From contig JBMOMT010000029.1 in the NCBI GenBank assembly GCA_049324835.1, positions 1 through 15,658 of the forward strand: DNA of 15,658 nucleotides, read 5' to 3'. Source of the stretch: JBMOMT01 sp049324835. GTDB taxonomy: Bacteria > Chloroflexota > Anaerolineae > CAYNKW01. Made by a program: the position numbers and the translations under genes. Below the pieces are notes generated by a model. The model was given only the letters and a program-made list of their open reading frames with translations, ran no database searches and was not told the DNA's origin. This document shows positions 14,283 through 15,658 of the stretch, piece after piece. Each line of letters opens with the position of its first letter. The stretch's first letter is position 1.

Positions 14283-14404
14283 GTAACTGCTCACCCTCCC
14301 GCAGGCTTGGAAGTGGTTTCGAGTAGAAATCGGCCCAAGTATCAAAGCCGGCAAACGATTTCAGTCGGTTTTCCAGCCTGCGGGAGGGTAGGCTGAGCAG
14401 TTAC
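14283..14404. mobile_element. Inverted-repeat element, copy B (MITE-like)
   Basis: Left end GTAACTGCTCA + CCCTCCCGCAGGC (14283-14306) is inverted exactly at 14376-14404 apart from five extra bases (GCCTA) in the right arm. Copy A at 11654-11790 has the same ends and the same extra block, whereas the interiors share little beyond AACGATTT near the right arm. It lies immediately upstream of the penicillin-acylase-type gene. No flanking duplication is evident. Confidence 0.8.
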
Positions 14405-14464
14405 GCCAGATGAAACAAAAACCAAAAGGACAACAAGATCGGCAGCTTGCGCCGGGAGGTTGAT

Positions 14465-15562
14465 TTGGGCAAATTGTGGCGTATCATCGGTGGTATCGTT
14501 GCCCTGTGCCTGGTCTTGGGGGCTTTGCTGGCGGCGATCGGTTACCACTATGCCAGCCGTGGTTATCCGCGCTACGATGGCAACGTCGCCGTACCGGGCC
14601 TGGCATCCCCAGTTCAGATCTACCGCGACCGATGGGGTGTGCCGTACGTTGACGCAGCCAGCGCCGCCGACTTGTTTTTCGCCCAGGGTTACCTGCACGC
14701 GCAGGATCGACTGTGGCAGATGGAGTATCAACGGCGCACCGGGCACGGACGCCTGGCCGAGCTGATGGGTGAACCGGCCCTGGAGAGTGATCGTTTTTTC
14801 CGCACGATTGGACTGAGCCACGCCGCCGCCCGCGAGTGGCAGTCTTTGGATCAATCCTGCCGCGACGCTCTCCAGGCTTACGCCGCCGGGGTCAATGCCT
14901 TCATCGAGAGCCACCGCAGCCGATTGCCGGTCGAGTTCCGACTGCTGGATCACCAGCCGGAGCCGTGGCAGCCGTTGGACAGCCTGGTGTGGGGTGCGAC
15001 ACTCGCCTGGAGCCAGAGCATCGACTGGCGGGCCGAGCTGTTGCGCGCCCGACTCATCGCCACCCTGGGCGAGGCCCGCGCCGCCGAGTTGCTGCCGACC
15101 GAACCAGACCACACACCACTCACCCTACCGCCCAACATCTCGGACTATCGCGCCCTGACCCGGTTGTCGCTGCCCGCCACGCCGGACGAAACGTCGTGGG
15201 GCGGCAACAGTTGGGGGGTGGCGGGCAGATTGACCACCAGCGGCCATCCCCTCCTGGCCAGCGCCCCCCACACGCCACTCGGCCTGCCATCGCTGTGGTA
15301 CGAGGTGAGCCTGCACGGCGGCGGCTACGATGTGGCCGGCTTTTCCCTGCCTGGCATGCCGGGTGTGATTCTCGGCCACAATACACACATCGCCTGGGGG
15401 CTGACCAACGCTGCGATCGATACCCAAGACCTGTACCTGGAACGTCTTGACCCGGCCGAGCCGCGCCAATACGCCTACCGCGGCGAGTGGCTGAACCTGG
15501 AGATACACCAAAAAGAGATCGCCGTCAAAGGCTTAGGACTTACGCAGTTGGATGAAGTGTGA
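14465..15562 (+). pseudogene. Penicillin acylase family protein, interrupted by an insertion sequence
   Basis: The N-terminal part of an Ntn-hydrolase of the penicillin/AHL acylase family, which removes acyl groups from amides after self-cleavage into alpha and beta chains. A membrane anchor (IIGGIVALCLVLGALLAAIGY) is followed by alpha-chain motifs VQIYRDRWGVPYVDA and FAQGYLHAQDRLWQME. The beta-chain start region reads SWGGNSWGVAGRLTTSGHPLL, then LPSLWYEVSLHGG and HNTHIAWGLTN. Family members have Ser-Asn-x-Trp at the cleavage point; here it is Gly-Asn-Ser-Trp (Gly codon GGC at 15203-15205). About 355 of some 750-800 expected residues remain: family similarity ends at IAVKG (about 15532), and the frame then runs into insertion-sequence DNA and stops at 15562. 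TTG 14465 is the likely start (GGGAGG five bases upstream); TTG 14447 is the alternative. It is probably non-functional. Confidence 0.88.
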
Positions 15563-15658
15563 TAGAATCAAGGGTATGAACCCAGCAAAATGTGACGAAA
15601 TGGACTACATTCAGTTCTTGGTTGCGGCGCAGAAGGCCTTCAGCGCAGTGGAAGCCGC
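15531..15658 (+). mobile_element. Left end of an insertion sequence
   Basis: Acylase coding sequence ends abruptly and is followed by GCTTAGGACTTACGCAGTTG, which looks like an insertion-sequence terminus, and 45 bp later by a transposase start. The exact first base is uncertain by a few positions and the right end, inverted repeat and target duplication lie outside the window. A -10-like TAGAAT (15563-15568) may belong to the transposase promoter. Confidence 0.75.
15576..15658 (+). CDS. DDE transposase, N-terminal fragment (IS4/IS701-like)
   Basis: Only the first 27 codons are in the window. The start MNPAKCDEMDYIQFLVAAQ, followed by KAFSAVEA, resembles the conserved N-terminus (MNP.KC.E.DYI.FLIAAQ) of a family of bacterial DDE transposases usually labelled IS701 or IS4 type; the family name is from memory and moderately sure. 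The ribosome binding site is weak (AAGGGT directly before ATG). It continues beyond the window end, so it is impossible to say whether it is intact. It is carried by the element that disrupts the acylase gene. Confidence 0.75.
   Translation, partial: MNPAKCDEMDYIQFLVAAQKAFSAVEA

Overview
The window looks like a GC-rich bacterial chromosome, most likely from the Chloroflexota (Anaerolineae-type). The basis is the composition, the GGAGG-type ribosome binding sites, a surface protein with Thr/Pro-rich 'PTATPTE' tracts of the kind common in that phylum, and short palindromic repeats with transposase relics between genes. The taxonomic call is inference; no rRNA or marker gene is present.

Region 1 (1-3058, plus strand). 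A 78-bp palindromic intergenic repeat and a short coding-like remnant precede three co-directional genes: an aldo/keto reductase, an N-acetylneuraminate-lyase-like class I aldolase, and an HpcH/HpaI metal-dependent aldolase. The first two are tightly coupled. The third follows a 171-bp gap with a perfect 16-bp inverted repeat overlapping a candidate promoter. Together they suggest catabolism of sugar acids or 2-keto-3-deoxy acids yielding pyruvate.

Region 2 (3148-11863, minus strand). Six genes run in one direction with gaps of 4-92 bp: a class C beta-lactamase-like serine hydrolase, an S9 oligopeptidase, a D-cysteine-desulfhydrase-like PLP enzyme, a class III aminotransferase, a GntR/FCD regulator and an N-acyl-D-amino-acid deacylase. 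A TTGATC-17-TATAAT promoter lies about 240 bp ahead of the first gene, with GGTATA/TATACC half-sites of the type bound by GntR/FCD regulators. I read this as an autoregulated operon for breaking down peptides or N-acyl/D-amino acids in the cytoplasm. No transporter is in the window. A 19-bp tandem repeat sits just ahead of the regulator gene.

Region 3 (11902-14023, minus strand). A promoter (TTGCCA-16-TATAAT) drives a two-TM, Thr/Pro-rich surface protein whose stop overlaps the start of a GT39/PMT-type membrane glycosyltransferase. This could be an O-glycosylation substrate next to its enzyme.

Region 4 (14024-15658). This is a zone of mobile DNA and gene decay. It holds a 141-bp MITE with a perfect 10-bp target duplication, one of two copies of a second inverted-repeat element (the other lies in the leader of the region 2 operon), and a penicillin-acylase-family gene. 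The acylase lacks the expected N-terminal nucleophile Ser (Gly codon) and is cut off by an insertion sequence whose transposase gene runs off the window end.

The two gene-free stretches over 300 bp are 11595-11901 (inverted-repeat element, promoter, half-sites, a short coding-like remnant) and 13965-14464 (promoter, MITE, inverted-repeat element; nothing else recognised). The gap 3059-3147 between convergent genes shows no convincing terminator.
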